A DNA stretch of 14,352 bases from DATJSJ01 sp035504175 (GCA_035504175.1 DATJSJ010000076.1:1-14352), one strand, 5' to 3'. Counted from the stretch's first letter, positions 1 through 7,553 are shown. A program made the numbers and translations. Notes: generated by a model from the letters alone, not told the origin.

Positions 1-144
1 GCGCAGAGCGCGGAGCCTTGACAGCCTTGCGGCCCCGTGGCGAGCGCTTGAGGTTCGCTCGACGGTGTCGAGCGCGCATGGTTGCGCGCCCGGCCCCTGG
101 GCGACGCCCCGTGGTGGTGCTAAGCGCGCCGCCTCTCTTGCCGG
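1..144 (+). promoter_or_regulatory. aroA upstream region with alternative hairpins
   Basis: No gene is supported here. A perfect -35-like TTGACA lies at 18-23, but no convincing -10 follows at the right spacing. Downstream, four segments can pair in alternative ways: CGAGCG (41-46) with CGCTCG (56-61); CGCTCGAC (56-63) with GTCGAGCG (67-74), a perfect 8-bp stem with a 3-nt loop; and GCGCGCA (72-78) with TGCGCGC (83-89). The last two share bases 72-74 and exclude each other. This resembles an attenuator layout, but there is no U-tract and no leader peptide rich in aromatic residues, and GC-rich DNA forms hairpins easily. Confidence 0.3.
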
Positions 145-1488
145 ATGCCCGTGATGGATGCCTCACCCGCCCGCCCGCTCGTCGCCTCCCGCCCGTCCGG
201 GCCGCTCGCCGGGTCGGTGCGCGTGCCCGGCGACAAGTCGATCAGCCATCGCGCGCTGATGTTCGGCGCGCTCGCCGTCGGCGAGACCCGCATCACCGGC
301 TTGCTGGAAGGCGAGGACGTGCTGCGCACCGCCGCCGCGATGCGCGCGCTCGGGGCCGAGGTGGTCCGGCAGCCGGACGGGGAATGGCGCGTCGCCGGGC
401 GCGGCATCGGCGGCCTCGCTGAGCCGGAGGACGTGCTCGACATGGGCAATTCCGGCACCGCGGCGCGGCTGCTCGCCGGGATGCTGGCCGGGCACGACCT
501 GTTCGCGGTGATGACCGGCGATGCCAGCCTGCGCCGCCGGCCGATGCGCCGGGTGATCGAGCCGCTCTCGACCTGCGGCGCCCGCTTCACCGGCCGCGCC
601 GGCGGGCGGCTGCCGCTGGCGATCGAAGGCGCGCGCGACGCGCTGCCGATCGAGTACCGCTTGCCGGTCGCCTCGGCCCAGGTGAAATCCGCAATCCTGC
701 TCGCCGGGCTGAACGCGCCCGGCCTGACCCGGGTGGAGGAACCGCAGCCGACTCGCGATCACAGCGAGAACATGCTGCGCCATTTCGGCGCCGAGGTGAC
801 GGTCGAGGCGGACGGCGCCGGCCGGGTGATCACGTTGCGTGGCCAGCCGGAACTCACCGCCCGCGACGTGGTGGTGCCGGGCGATCCGTCCTCGGCCGCC
901 TTCCTGATCGTCGCCGCGCTGCTGGTGCCGGGCTCGCACATTACCATCGCGGGCGTCGGGCTGAACCCGCTGCGCACCGGCCTGTTCGCGACGCTGCGCG
1001 AGATGGGCGCCGGGCTGGAGATCGCGAACCCGCGCATCGAGGGTGGCGAGCCGGTCGGCGACCTGACGGTCACGCACACGACCCTGCGCGGCGTCGACGT
1101 ACCGCCGGACCGAGCGCCGAGCATGATCGACGAATACCCGGTGCTGGCGGTCGCCGCCGCCGCCGCCGAGGGCACCACAAGGATGCGCGGCCTGCACGAG
1201 CTGCGCGTCAAGGAAAGTGACCGGCTGGCGGCCACGGCGGCGCTGCTGACCGCGAACGGCGCGCCGCTCGAGATCGAGGGCGACGATCTGCTGGTGCATG
1301 GCGCAGGCAGGCCGCCGCCCGGCGGCGGCATGGTGGCGACACAGATGGACCACCGCATCGCGATGAGCGCGCTGGTGCTGGGCCTGGCGACCGCGGCGCC
1401 GGTCGCGGTCGACGATACCAGCTTCATCGACACCAGCTTCCCCGGCTTCGTCGCGCTGCTGAACGGGCTGGGCGCCGCGCTGCGATGA
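145..1488 (+). CDS. aroA: 3-phosphoshikimate 1-carboxyvinyltransferase (EPSP synthase, class II type)
   Basis: Joins phosphoenolpyruvate to shikimate-3-phosphate to make EPSP in the cytoplasmic shikimate pathway. The 447-aa product resembles the CP4-type (class II) enzymes throughout. It has PGDKSISHR at 28-36 with K31, S32 and R36 contacting substrate, SAQVKSA near 176, DRAPSMIDEYP with catalytic D329, and LRVKESDRL with E357. The PEP/glyphosate loop reads GNSGT (101-105), so it has Gly104 where CP4 has Ala100. Length matches the family (about 445 aa). The start ATG at 145 is one of several close choices (GTG 151, ATG 154); no strong ribosome site separates them. The stop overlaps cmk by 4 bp (ATGA), suggesting translational coupling. 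Family identification is strong. Confidence 0.96.
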   Translation: MPVMDASPARPLVASRPSGPLAGSVRVPGDKSISHRALMFGALAVGETRITGLLEGEDVLRTAAAMRALGAEVVRQPDGEWRVAGRGIGGLAEPEDVLDMGNSGTAARLLAGMLAGHDLFAVMTGDASLRRRPMRRVIEPLSTCGARFTGRAGGRLPLAIEGARDALPIEYRLPVASAQVKSAILLAGLNAPGLTRVEEPQPTRDHSENMLRHFGAEVTVEADGAGRVITLRGQPELTARDVVVPGDPSSAAFLIVAALLVPGSHITIAGVGLNPLRTGLFATLREMGAGLEIANPRIEGGEPVGDLTVTHTTLRGVDVPPDRAPSMIDEYPVLAVAAAAAEGTTRMRGLHELRVKESDRLAATAALLTANGAPLEIEGDDLLVHGAGRPPPGGGMVATQMDHRIAMSALVLGLATAAPVAVDDTSFIDTSFPGFVALLNGLGAALR

Positions 1489-2174
1489 CCGGCGCGGCCG
1501 GCACCGGCCCGGCGGCGACAGGTCCGGTGGTGATCGCGATCGACGGGCCGGCCGCGGCGGGGAAAGGGACGCTGGCCCGCCGGCTCGCCGCGGCCCTCGC
1601 GCTGCCCTATCTCGACACCGGCCTGCTCTACCGCGCAGTCGGGCGGCTCGTGCTCGATGCCGGGGGTGATCCGGCCGATCCGGCGGCCGCGGCGGCCGCC
1701 GCGAAGCGCCTGCAGCCGGCGGATCTGGATCGGCCCGACCTGCGCGGGCCGGACGCCGACCGCGCCGCGAGCCAGGTCGCCTCGATCCCGGCGGTGCGGG
1801 CGGTGTTGCTCGCCTTCCAGCGCGATTTCGCCGCCGCGCATGGCGCCGTGCTGGACGGGCGCGATATCGGCACCGTCGTCTTCCCTGCCGCGCCGGTGAA
1901 GCTGTTCGTGACCGCGAGCGTCGAGGCGCGCGCCGGCCGCCGCTGGCGGGAGCTGCGCGGGCGTGGCACTGAGGTGGTCCTGGATGCGGTCGCCGCCGAT
2001 CTGCGCGCCCGCGACGAGGCCGACCGGCTGCGCGCCGCCTCGCCGCTGCACGCGGCCGCCGACGCCGTGTCGCTCGACACGACCGAACTCGATCCGGATG
2101 CGGCGTTCGAACGGGCGCTGGCGATCGTCCACAGCCGGCTCGGCACAGCCGCGGTCCCGCCTGCCCGGTCGTAA
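1485..2174 (+). CDS. cmk: Cytidylate kinase
   Basis: Phosphorylates CMP and dCMP with ATP in pyrimidine nucleotide metabolism (cytoplasm). The 229-aa product has the P-loop GPAAAGKGT at 21-29, the LDTGLLYRAVG substrate-binding segment just after it, and the family signature DGRDIGTVVFP starting at D124. RWRELRGRG in the second half corresponds to the mobile lid arginines. Length is normal for bacterial Cmk (about 215-230). It starts inside the aroA stop codon, so the two genes are probably co-transcribed. The aroA-cmk-rpsA order is common in proteobacteria. The N-terminal 14 residues before VVIAIDGP are Ala/Gly/Pro-rich and probably not structural. Confidence 0.96.
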   Translation: MTGAAGTGPAATGPVVIAIDGPAAAGKGTLARRLAAALALPYLDTGLLYRAVGRLVLDAGGDPADPAAAAAAAKRLQPADLDRPDLRGPDADRAASQVASIPAVRAVLLAFQRDFAAAHGAVLDGRDIGTVVFPAAPVKLFVTASVEARAGRRWRELRGRGTEVVLDAVAADLRARDEADRLRAASPLHAAADAVSLDTTELDPDAAFERALAIVHSRLGTAAVPPARS

Positions 2175-2237
2175 CGCAGGCGGGCCATCCGTCCGGCCGA
2201 ATTCAGGGGCTTGGCGCGTGCCGGGGCGCGTTACGGC

Positions 2238-2265
2238 TTGACTCCACAGGGCCGTGGCGTATCTA
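2238..2265 (+). promoter_or_regulatory. Putative sigma-70 promoter for rpsA
   Basis: TTGACT (2238-2243) and TATCTA (2260-2265) are separated by 16 bp. This is the best housekeeping promoter match I saw in the window. It sits in the 242-bp gap after cmk and would give a leader of about 145 nt before the rpsA ATG at 2417. A GC-rich imperfect hairpin (2275-2299, arms around GCCG/CGGC with loop GTT) lies near the predicted transcript start. S1 is autoregulated in other bacteria, so a structured leader would fit, but no specific S1-binding element is identified. Confidence 0.55.
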
Positions 2266-2416
2266 GGAGCGGGAGGCCCCCGCCGGTTCGGCGCGGGCCC
2301 CGTTCCACTTGAAACCGGTCCAGCGCAGCGCGCGGACAAGCCGTGTCCCGGACGGGGCGCGCAAACCTCGGCCCGGGCGGCTGTCCGGGCCCCGCAGACA
2401 GGAAATTCCCCAGCTC

Positions 2417-4189
2417 ATGGCAGCATCCGCCACCGCCCGCGTCGCCGACCATCGCCCCACCCCGACCCCGCCGCGGCCCGAGCCGCAGCATGCTCCCGGC
2501 GGCGAGGATTTCGCCTCCCTCCTCGATGAGACGCTCGGCCGCGACAGTGGCTTCGAAGGCTCGGTCGTCACCGGCCGCATCCTGCGCCTCACCGACGAGT
2601 TCGCGATCGTCGATGTCGGGCTGAAGAGCGAGGGCCGCGTCGCGCTGAAGGAATTCGGCCCGCCCGGCACCCGCCCGGAGATCAAGCCCGGCGACCATGT
2701 CGAGCTCTATGTCGAGCGCTATGAGGACCGCGACGGCAGCATCGTGCTGTCGCGCGAGAAGGCGCGGCGCGAGGAGGCCTGGACCAATCTCGAGCGCGCC
2801 TTCGAGGGCAACCAGCGCGTCAACGGCACGATCTACGGCCGGGTGAAGGGCGGCTTCACCGTCGATCTCGGCGGCGCGATCGCCTTCCTGCCGGGCAGCC
2901 AGGTCGATATCCGTCCGGTGCGCGATGTCGGGCCGCTGATGGGCACGCCGCAGCCGTTCCAGATCCTCAAGATGGACCGCGCCCGCGGCAACATCGTCGT
3001 CTCCCGCCGCGCCGTGCTCGAGGAGACGCGCGCCGAGCAGCGCAGCGAGCTGATCCAGGGCCTCAAGGAAGGCCAGATCCTCGACGGCGTGGTGAAGAAC
3101 ATCACCGATTACGGCGCCTTCGTCGATCTGGGCGGCGTCGACGGGCTGCTGCACGTCACCGACATCGCCTGGCGGCGCATCAACCACCCGTCCGAGGCGT
3201 TGCAGATCGCCCAGCAAGTCCGCGTGCAGGTGATCCGCTTCAACCCGGAGACCCAGCGCATCAGCCTCGGCATGAAGCAGCTCGAAGCCGATCCGTGGGA
3301 GGGCGTCGCCGCCAAGTACCCGCCGGGCGCCAAGTTCTCCGGCCGGGTCACCAACATCACCGACTATGGCGCCTTCGTCGAGCTCGAGCCCGGCGTCGAG
3401 GGGCTGGTGCACGTCTCGGAGATGTCCTGGACCAAGAAGAACGTGCATCCCGGCAAGATCGTCTCCACCAGCCAGGAGGTGGAGGTGATGGTGCTGGACG
3501 TGGACGCCGGCAAGCGCCGCATCTCGCTCGGTCTGAAGCAGGTGCAGCGCAATCCGTGGGAGCAGTTCGTCGACGACCATCCGATCGGCTCGACGGTCGA
3601 GGGCGAGATCCGCAACATCACCGAGTTCGGCCTGTTCATCGGCATCTCCGCGGACATCGACGGCATGGTGCACATGTCCGACCTGTCCTGGGACGAGCCG
3701 GGCGAGCTCGCCATGGCCAAGTACCACAAGGGCGACGTGGTGAAGGCCAAGGTGCTCGACGTCGATGTCGAGAAGGAGCGCATCTCGCTCGGCATCAAGC
3801 AGCTCCAGGACGACCCGGCGGCCGAGGTGCTGAACCGCGTGCACAAGGGCGATGTCGTCACCTGCATCGTCACTGCGGTGCAGGCCAACGGCATCGAGGT
3901 GAAGGTGGACGAGGTGCTGAGCGGCTTCATCCGCCGCGCCGAGCTCGCCCGCGACAAGTCCGACCAGCGGCCGGACCGGTTCGCGGTGGGCGAGAAGGTG
4001 GACGCCAAGGTCACCGCGATCGACCGCGCCGCGCGCAAGCTCAGCCTCACCATCAAGGGCAAGGAGGTCGAGGAGGAGAAGCAGGCGATGGCCGATTACG
4101 GCTCCGCCGATAGCGGCGCCTCGCTCGGCGACATCCTCGGCGCCGCCATTCGCCGGCGGAACCAGCAGGCGCAGCAGGAGAACGGCTGA
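2417..4189 (+). CDS. rpsA: 30S ribosomal protein S1
   Basis: S1 binds mRNA on the 30S subunit and helps initiation on structured or weak leaders. The product from ATG 2417 is 590 aa with six S1 (OB-fold) repeats: roughly 46-115, 130-200, 218-288, 303-375, 390-462 and 475-550. The central repeats show the typical NITDYGAFV and NITEFGLFI strands with GLLHVTD, GLVHVSEMSW and GMVHMSDLSW. The start is chosen at 2417 because AGGAA (2400-2404) lies upstream; the frame stays open further upstream to 2309, but that part is Arg/Pro-rich and unlike S1. About 45 residues precede the first repeat, including a Pro-rich stretch around 14-26. That is longer than in E. coli S1 (557 aa), although the second half of the extension (DFASLLDETLG) is the usual S1 lead-in. 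Confidence 0.96.
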   Translation: MAASATARVADHRPTPTPPRPEPQHAPGGEDFASLLDETLGRDSGFEGSVVTGRILRLTDEFAIVDVGLKSEGRVALKEFGPPGTRPEIKPGDHVELYVERYEDRDGSIVLSREKARREEAWTNLERAFEGNQRVNGTIYGRVKGGFTVDLGGAIAFLPGSQVDIRPVRDVGPLMGTPQPFQILKMDRARGNIVVSRRAVLEETRAEQRSELIQGLKEGQILDGVVKNITDYGAFVDLGGVDGLLHVTDIAWRRINHPSEALQIAQQVRVQVIRFNPETQRISLGMKQLEADPWEGVAAKYPPGAKFSGRVTNITDYGAFVELEPGVEGLVHVSEMSWTKKNVHPGKIVSTSQEVEVMVLDVDAGKRRISLGLKQVQRNPWEQFVDDHPIGSTVEGEIRNITEFGLFIGISADIDGMVHMSDLSWDEPGELAMAKYHKGDVVKAKVLDVDVEKERISLGIKQLQDDPAAEVLNRVHKGDVVTCIVTAVQANGIEVKVDEVLSGFIRRAELARDKSDQRPDRFAVGEKVDAKVTAIDRAARKLSLTIKGKEVEEEKQAMADYGSADSGASLGDILGAAIRRRNQQAQQENG

Positions 4190-4193
4190 GCCC

Positions 4194-4225
4194 GGCGGGC
4201 CGGATCGTCGCAGAACCGGCCCGCC
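4194..4225 (+). terminator. Perfect 10-bp hairpin between rpsA and sppA
   Basis: GGCGGGCCGG (4194-4203) and CCGGCCCGCC (4216-4225) form a perfect stem with a 12-nt loop, starting 5 nt after the rpsA stop and ending 8 nt before the sppA GTG. No U-tract follows, so it may be an attenuator or a 3'-end stabiliser rather than a full intrinsic terminator. It could keep sppA expression well below rpsA and partly hide the sppA start region. Confidence 0.5.
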
Positions 4226-4233
4226 TAGGCCCC

Positions 4234-5145
4234 GTGTCCTTCGAGACCGATCTGCTGATCGACCGGCGGCGCTTGGTGCGCCGCCTGGTCGCGTGGCGGG
4301 CGGTCGCGATCCTGGGCGTGCTCGCCGCGGTGCTGGTCGCGATCGGCCGCGCCGGCTGGCTGCCGCAGGGCCCGCATATCGAGCGCCTCACCGTCAGCGG
4401 GCTGATCACCGAGGACCGGGCGCGGACCGAGGCGGTGGAGAAGCTCGCCCGCGATCCGATGGTGGCGGCGCTGATCGTCTCGGTCGACAGCCCCGGCGGC
4501 ACGGTCGCCGGCGGCGAGAGCCTGCACGACGCGATCGCCCAGGTCGCGGCGGTCAAGCCGGTGGTCACCGTGATGCGGGGTGTCGCCGCCTCCGCCGCCT
4601 ACATGGTCTCCGTGCCGGCGGCGCGGATCTTCGCCCGCGGCGCGACGCTCACCGGCTCGATCGGCGTGCTGCTCGAGACCGGCGAGATCTCCGGCCTGCT
4701 CGACAAGCTCGGCATCGCCACCGATACGATCGTCTCCGGCCCGCTCAAGGACCAGCCGAGCTTCTTCCATCCGACCAGCCCGCAAGGGCAACAGGTGCTG
4801 CAGGGGCTGGTGACGGATCTGTACGAGCAGTTCGTCGCGATGGTGGCGACCGGCCGGCACATGTCGGTCGAGCAGGTGAAGAAGCTCGCCGACGGTCGCG
4901 CCTATACCGGGCGGCAGGCGCTGGCGCTGGGGCTGGTCGACCAGCTCGGCGGCGAGCGCGCGGCGCGCGACTGGCTCGTACGGGTGCGGCATGTGCCGCG
5001 CGGCCTGCCGGTGCGCGACCTGAAAACCGGCGGCTGGTCGGTGGACGGGGTGCGGGCGACGCTGAGCGGGCTGCTCGGCTTCGCGGTCGGCCCGGTGCTG
5101 CCGGCGTCCGGCGCCTGGGCGCTGTGGCGGCCCGGGGCGAACTGA
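4234..5145 (+). CDS. sppA: Signal peptide peptidase SppA, 36-kDa type (S49 family)
   Basis: A membrane-anchored serine protease that degrades signal peptides left after secretion. The 303-aa product has one N-terminal transmembrane segment (about 22-40) after a positively charged start, then a single S49 domain. Visible elements are VDSPGGTV (84-91), AASAAYMVS with the predicted nucleophile S120, TGSIGV (140-145), and SGPLKDQPS with the predicted general base K172. The Ser-Lys spacing of 52 equals that of the B. subtilis enzyme (S147/K199). The short length and single domain mark the 36K form rather than the 67K E. coli form. Start is GTG 4234. The canonical GG after the Ser (ASGGY) is AA here, a common variation. 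Confidence 0.92.
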   Translation: MSFETDLLIDRRRLVRRLVAWRAVAILGVLAAVLVAIGRAGWLPQGPHIERLTVSGLITEDRARTEAVEKLARDPMVAALIVSVDSPGGTVAGGESLHDAIAQVAAVKPVVTVMRGVAASAAYMVSVPAARIFARGATLTGSIGVLLETGEISGLLDKLGIATDTIVSGPLKDQPSFFHPTSPQGQQVLQGLVTDLYEQFVAMVATGRHMSVEQVKKLADGRAYTGRQALALGLVDQLGGERAARDWLVRVRHVPRGLPVRDLKTGGWSVDGVRATLSGLLGFAVGPVLPASGAWALWRPGAN

Positions 5146-5184
5146 TGCCCGGGGCGAAAGCCTGCGCCATCAATGAGTTGCGCC

Positions 5185-5213
5185 TTGACGGCCGGATGCC
5201 GTCTCTGGCACGG
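5185..5213 (+). promoter_or_regulatory. Possible promoter upstream of ihfB
   Basis: CTTGACG with a good -35 (TTGACG, 5185-5190) lies in the 89-bp gap before ihfB. The expected -10 position, 17 bp on, reads GCACGG and is poor. Only the -35 half is supported. Confidence 0.25.
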
Positions 5214-5234
5214 TCCGGCGCCGGGGAGCCAGAA

Positions 5235-5558
5235 ATGACCAAGTCGGAGCTGATCGCCGAACTCGCTTCGGCCAATCCACATCTGCTTGGCCGCGACGTC
5301 GAGACGATTGTCGCCACCATCTTCGATGAGATCACCGCGGCATTGGCGCGGGGCGCGCGCGTCGAGTTGCGCGGCTTCGGCGCTTTCACGGTCAAGCGGC
5401 GCAATGCCCGCACCGGGCGCAATCCCCGCACCGGCGAGGCGGTTCCGGTCGAGGAGAAGGTCGTGCCCTTCTTCAAGGCGGGCAAGGAACTGCGCGAGCG
5501 GGTCAATCGCGGCAAGGGTTCGCGCGGCGCAAGCCGGCTCGAGCGCGTGCCGGCCTGA
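5235..5558 (+). CDS. ihfB: Integration host factor subunit beta
   Basis: Half of the IHF heterodimer, a sequence-specific DNA-bending nucleoid protein used in recombination, replication and sigma-54 promoters. The 107-aa product has the DNABII fold: two N-terminal helices (MTKSELIAEL to about 40), VELRGFGAF at 43-51, then the beta arm GRNPRTGE (61-68) with intercalating P64, and VPFFKAGKELRERV. The IhfB-type start (TKSELIAEL) and ELRGFGAF separate it from HU and IhfA. The start at 5235 is fixed by GGGGAG (5223-5228), 6 nt upstream. The last 16 residues are a basic tail beyond the fold, common in alphaproteobacterial IhfB. The rpsA-ihfB association is conserved in proteobacteria; here sppA sits between them. 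Confidence 0.95.
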   Translation: MTKSELIAELASANPHLLGRDVETIVATIFDEITAALARGARVELRGFGAFTVKRRNARTGRNPRTGEAVPVEEKVVPFFKAGKELRERVNRGKGSRGASRLERVPA

Positions 5559-5643
5559 CGGAGTCGCGGCGCGTGTTCCGCATCGCCGGTCGGGTGCCGC
5601 CGGCCGCCTCGCCGGGTCCGGCTTTCGTCCACGGCGGTGACGC

Positions 5644-5982
5644 GTGATCCGTCTGATCATCGCGCTTCCGGTGCTGCTGATCCTGGTGCTGTTCGCACTG
5701 TCGAACCGGGGGGTGGTCTCGGTCGGGTTCTGGCCGACGGACTTCACCTGGCAGACGCCGCTTTCGGTCGCGGTGCTGGTGGGCATGGCGGTCGCCTTCC
5801 TGCTCGGCGCGGTGCTCGCCTGGATCGGCACCTTGGCGCAGGCGCGCCGCGCGCGGCGGGCGGAGCGCCAGGTGCGGCTGCTGGAGGCGGAGGTCGCGAC
5901 GCTGAAGGCGCGGCTGCCCACGCTCTCGCCGGCGGAGGCGGACGTGGAGGCACGGTGGGAGGAGGCGGCGCGGCGTGCCTGA
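5644..5982 (+). CDS. lapA: LapA (DUF1049) domain membrane protein
   Basis: LapA works with LapB in lipopolysaccharide assembly control in E. coli; the role here is inferred from the family. The 112-aa product has two transmembrane helices (about 2-20 and 40-62), separated by the typical short segment SNRGVVSVGFWP. A charged helix follows (about 64-92, RRARRAERQVRLLEAEVATL), likely a coiled coil. Start is GTG 5644, with only a weak ribosome site; no ATG lies suitably in frame. It follows ihfB by 85 bp and overlaps pyrF by 8 bp. The lapA-pyrF linkage after ihfB is a familiar proteobacterial arrangement. The lapB TPR partner is not in the window. Confidence 0.82.
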   Translation: MIRLIIALPVLLILVLFALSNRGVVSVGFWPTDFTWQTPLSVAVLVGMAVAFLLGAVLAWIGTLAQARRARRAERQVRLLEAEVATLKARLPTLSPAEADVEARWEEAARRA

Positions 5983-6676
5983 TGCCGCCCCCCGGCTGAT
6001 TGCGGCATTGGACACGGCGGATGCGACGCTGGCGCGGGACTGGGCCCGGGCGGTGGCGCCGCATTGCGGCGCGCTCAAGCTGGGGCTGGAGTTCTTCGCC
6101 GCCAACGGCCCGGCGGGCGTACGCGCGATCGCCGACCGGCCGGTCTTTCTCGACCTGAAGTTGCACGACATCCCGAACACCGTGGCCGGGGCGGTGCGCG
6201 CGGTGCTGCCGCTGGCGCCGGCGATGCTGACGCTGCACGCGGCGGGCGGTGCGGCGATGATCGCGGCGGCGCGTCGGGCGGCCGAGACCGCGGCCGCGCG
6301 GCCGGCGCTGCTTGCCGTGACCGTGCTGACCAGCCTGGACGCGACGGCGCTGGAGGCGACCGGCATTGCCGACACGCCCCGTGCGCAAGTGTTGCGGCTG
6401 GCGCGCCTGGCGCTGGCGGCCGGGGCGGATGGGCTGGTGTGCAGTGCGCATGAGCTGGCCGCACTGCGCGATGCATTCGGGGGGTCGCCGCTGCTGGTGG
6501 TGCCGGGCATCCGGCCGTCCGGCAGCCCGGTCGGGGATCAGGCCCGCACCATGACGCCGGCCGCGGCGATCGCCGCCGGGGCGGACTGGATCGTGGTCGG
6601 GCGGCCGATCACCGCGGCGGCGGATCCGGGCGCGGCGGCCGCCGCGATCGCCGCCGAGCTGGCGGTGCCCGCGTGA
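5975..6676 (+). CDS. pyrF: Orotidine 5'-phosphate decarboxylase
   Basis: Catalyses the last step of UMP synthesis (OMP to UMP and CO2). The 233-aa TIM-barrel protein contains LIAALD (8-13), LKLGLEFF with K35, and the signature FLDLKLHDIPNTV (58-70) with D60, K62 and D65, which match the D71/K73/D76 network of the E. coli enzyme. The phosphate-binding end is VVPGIRP and IVVGRPIT. Start is GTG 5975, inside the end of lapA; the nearby ATG at 5982 is out of frame. The stop overlaps trpF by 4 bp (GTGA). All catalytic residues are present. Confidence 0.95.
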   Translation: MPDAAPRLIAALDTADATLARDWARAVAPHCGALKLGLEFFAANGPAGVRAIADRPVFLDLKLHDIPNTVAGAVRAVLPLAPAMLTLHAAGGAAMIAAARRAAETAAARPALLAVTVLTSLDATALEATGIADTPRAQVLRLARLALAAGADGLVCSAHELAALRDAFGGSPLLVVPGIRPSGSPVGDQARTMTPAAAIAAGADWIVVGRPITAAADPGAAAAAIAAELAVPA

Positions 6677-7299
6677 GTGTGCGGGTCAAGATCTGCGGCA
6701 TCAACAGCGCCGCCGCGTTCGATGCGGCAGTGGCGGCGGGTGCGGACTGGGTCGGCTTCGTGTTCTGCGACACCTCGCCGCGCTTCGTGCGGTTCGATGA
6801 GGCGGCGGCGCTCACCGCCCGCCACCCCGGCGGACCGCCGCGGGTCGGGCTGTTCGTCGCCCCGGACGACGAGGTGGTGGCGGCGGCGCTGGCGCTGATG
6901 CAGCTCGATGCGCTGCAGCTTTACGCGCCGCCGGAGCGGATTGCCGCCATTCGTCGCCGCTTCGGCGTGCCGGTCTGGCAGCCGGTCGGGGTCGAGATTG
7001 CGGCGGATCTGCCCGGCGAGCGCGGTGCGGCGGATGCGTTGTTGCTGGAGGCGAAGCCGCCTGCCGGCGCGGACCGGCCGGGCGGGCATGCGCGGCGGTT
7101 CGACTGGTCGCTGCTGCGTGGCTGGGCGGCGCCCGGGCCCTGGCTGCTGGGCGGCGGGCTGGCGCCGGACAACGTCGCGGCGGCGATCCGCGAATCCGGC
7201 GCGACCGCGGTCGATGTCTCCTCCGGTGTCGAAAGCCGTCGCGGCGTCAAGGATCCGGCGCTGATCCGCGCCTTCATCGCCGCGGCGCGGGCGGCGTGA
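6673..7299 (+). CDS. trpF: Phosphoribosylanthranilate isomerase
   Basis: Isomerises N-(5'-phosphoribosyl)anthranilate in tryptophan synthesis. The 208-aa barrel has VKICGI with general base C8, DWVGFVF and SPRFV near the start, and LLGGGLAPDNV plus VDVSSGVESRRGVKD at the phosphate-binding end. Two family motifs are altered. The usual LLD of the general acid Asp reads LLLEAKPP with Glu at 126, and the usual QLHG reads QLYAPPE (82-88). The PGG(N/T/S)G loop reads PGGHARRFDW. The rest of the fold looks intact and the gene is in normal operon context, so I read it as functional but divergent. It starts with GTG overlapping the pyrF stop. No trpB follows. Confidence 0.9.
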   Translation: MSVRVKICGINSAAAFDAAVAAGADWVGFVFCDTSPRFVRFDEAAALTARHPGGPPRVGLFVAPDDEVVAAALALMQLDALQLYAPPERIAAIRRRFGVPVWQPVGVEIAADLPGERGAADALLLEAKPPAGADRPGGHARRFDWSLLRGWAAPGPWLLGGGLAPDNVAAAIRESGATAVDVSSGVESRRGVKDPALIRAFIAAARAA

Positions 7300-7553
7300 T
7301 GCGCGATGCCGCGGCGTCGCGGATGACCTGGGCTCGGCTGCTGGAGCTTGCGCGGGCGCATCCGACCGCGGCGCGGAATCTGCTGTTCGTGCTGATCGGC
7401 TTCCCGCTGGCCTGGCTGGGCCGTGTGCTGGCGGATCACTATGCCGCGGCGATCGCGCCGGTGCTGTCCGGCCTGGCGCCGGTGCCGGGGATCGCGATCG
7501 GGCTGCTCGCGGCGCGGCTGATCGCCGATCGGCTGGGCGTGCCGCGGCGATAG
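7299..7553 (+). CDS. Small hydrophobic membrane protein, unknown function
   Basis: Not recognised as a named family. An 84-aa product starting at ATG 7299, which shares a base with the trpF TGA; GTG 7296 and ATG 7323 are alternatives in the same frame. It has two likely transmembrane helices: about 28-45 (NLLFVLIGFPLAWLGRVL) and about 52-76, with a basic C-terminus (GVPRR). Coupling to trpF and continuous hydrophobic segments support a real gene. There is no sign of a catalytic motif. It may be the last gene of the run that began at ihfB or lapA. Confidence 0.6.
   Translation: MRDAAASRMTWARLLELARAHPTAARNLLFVLIGFPLAWLGRVLADHYAAAIAPVLSGLAPVPGIAIGLLAARLIADRLGVPRR

Noticed and set aside
759..2339. 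Long minus-strand open frame (526 codons) opposite aroA and cmk
   Set aside because: It lies antisense to two well-supported genes, is rich in Arg, Ala and Gly and matches no family. Such frames are common in GC-rich DNA.
2309..2416. Upstream extension of rpsA by 36 codons
   Set aside because: The extra peptide is Arg/Pro-rich and unlike S1, while ATG 2417 has an AGGAA upstream and a normal S1 start context.
2231..3844. Minus-strand open frame of 537 codons opposite rpsA
   Set aside because: The six S1 repeats on the + strand explain the coding signal. The antisense product is His/Asp/Leu-rich low-complexity sequence mirroring rpsA codons.
4204..4233. CTAG-containing TAGGCCCC before sppA as a regulatory site
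   Set aside because: A single short motif with no repeat or palindrome beyond the hairpin already listed.
5207..5222. Possible sigma-54 site (TGGCACG) before ihfB
   Set aside because: The -24-like half is present, but no TTGC half lies at the required spacing; GC occurs one base too close.
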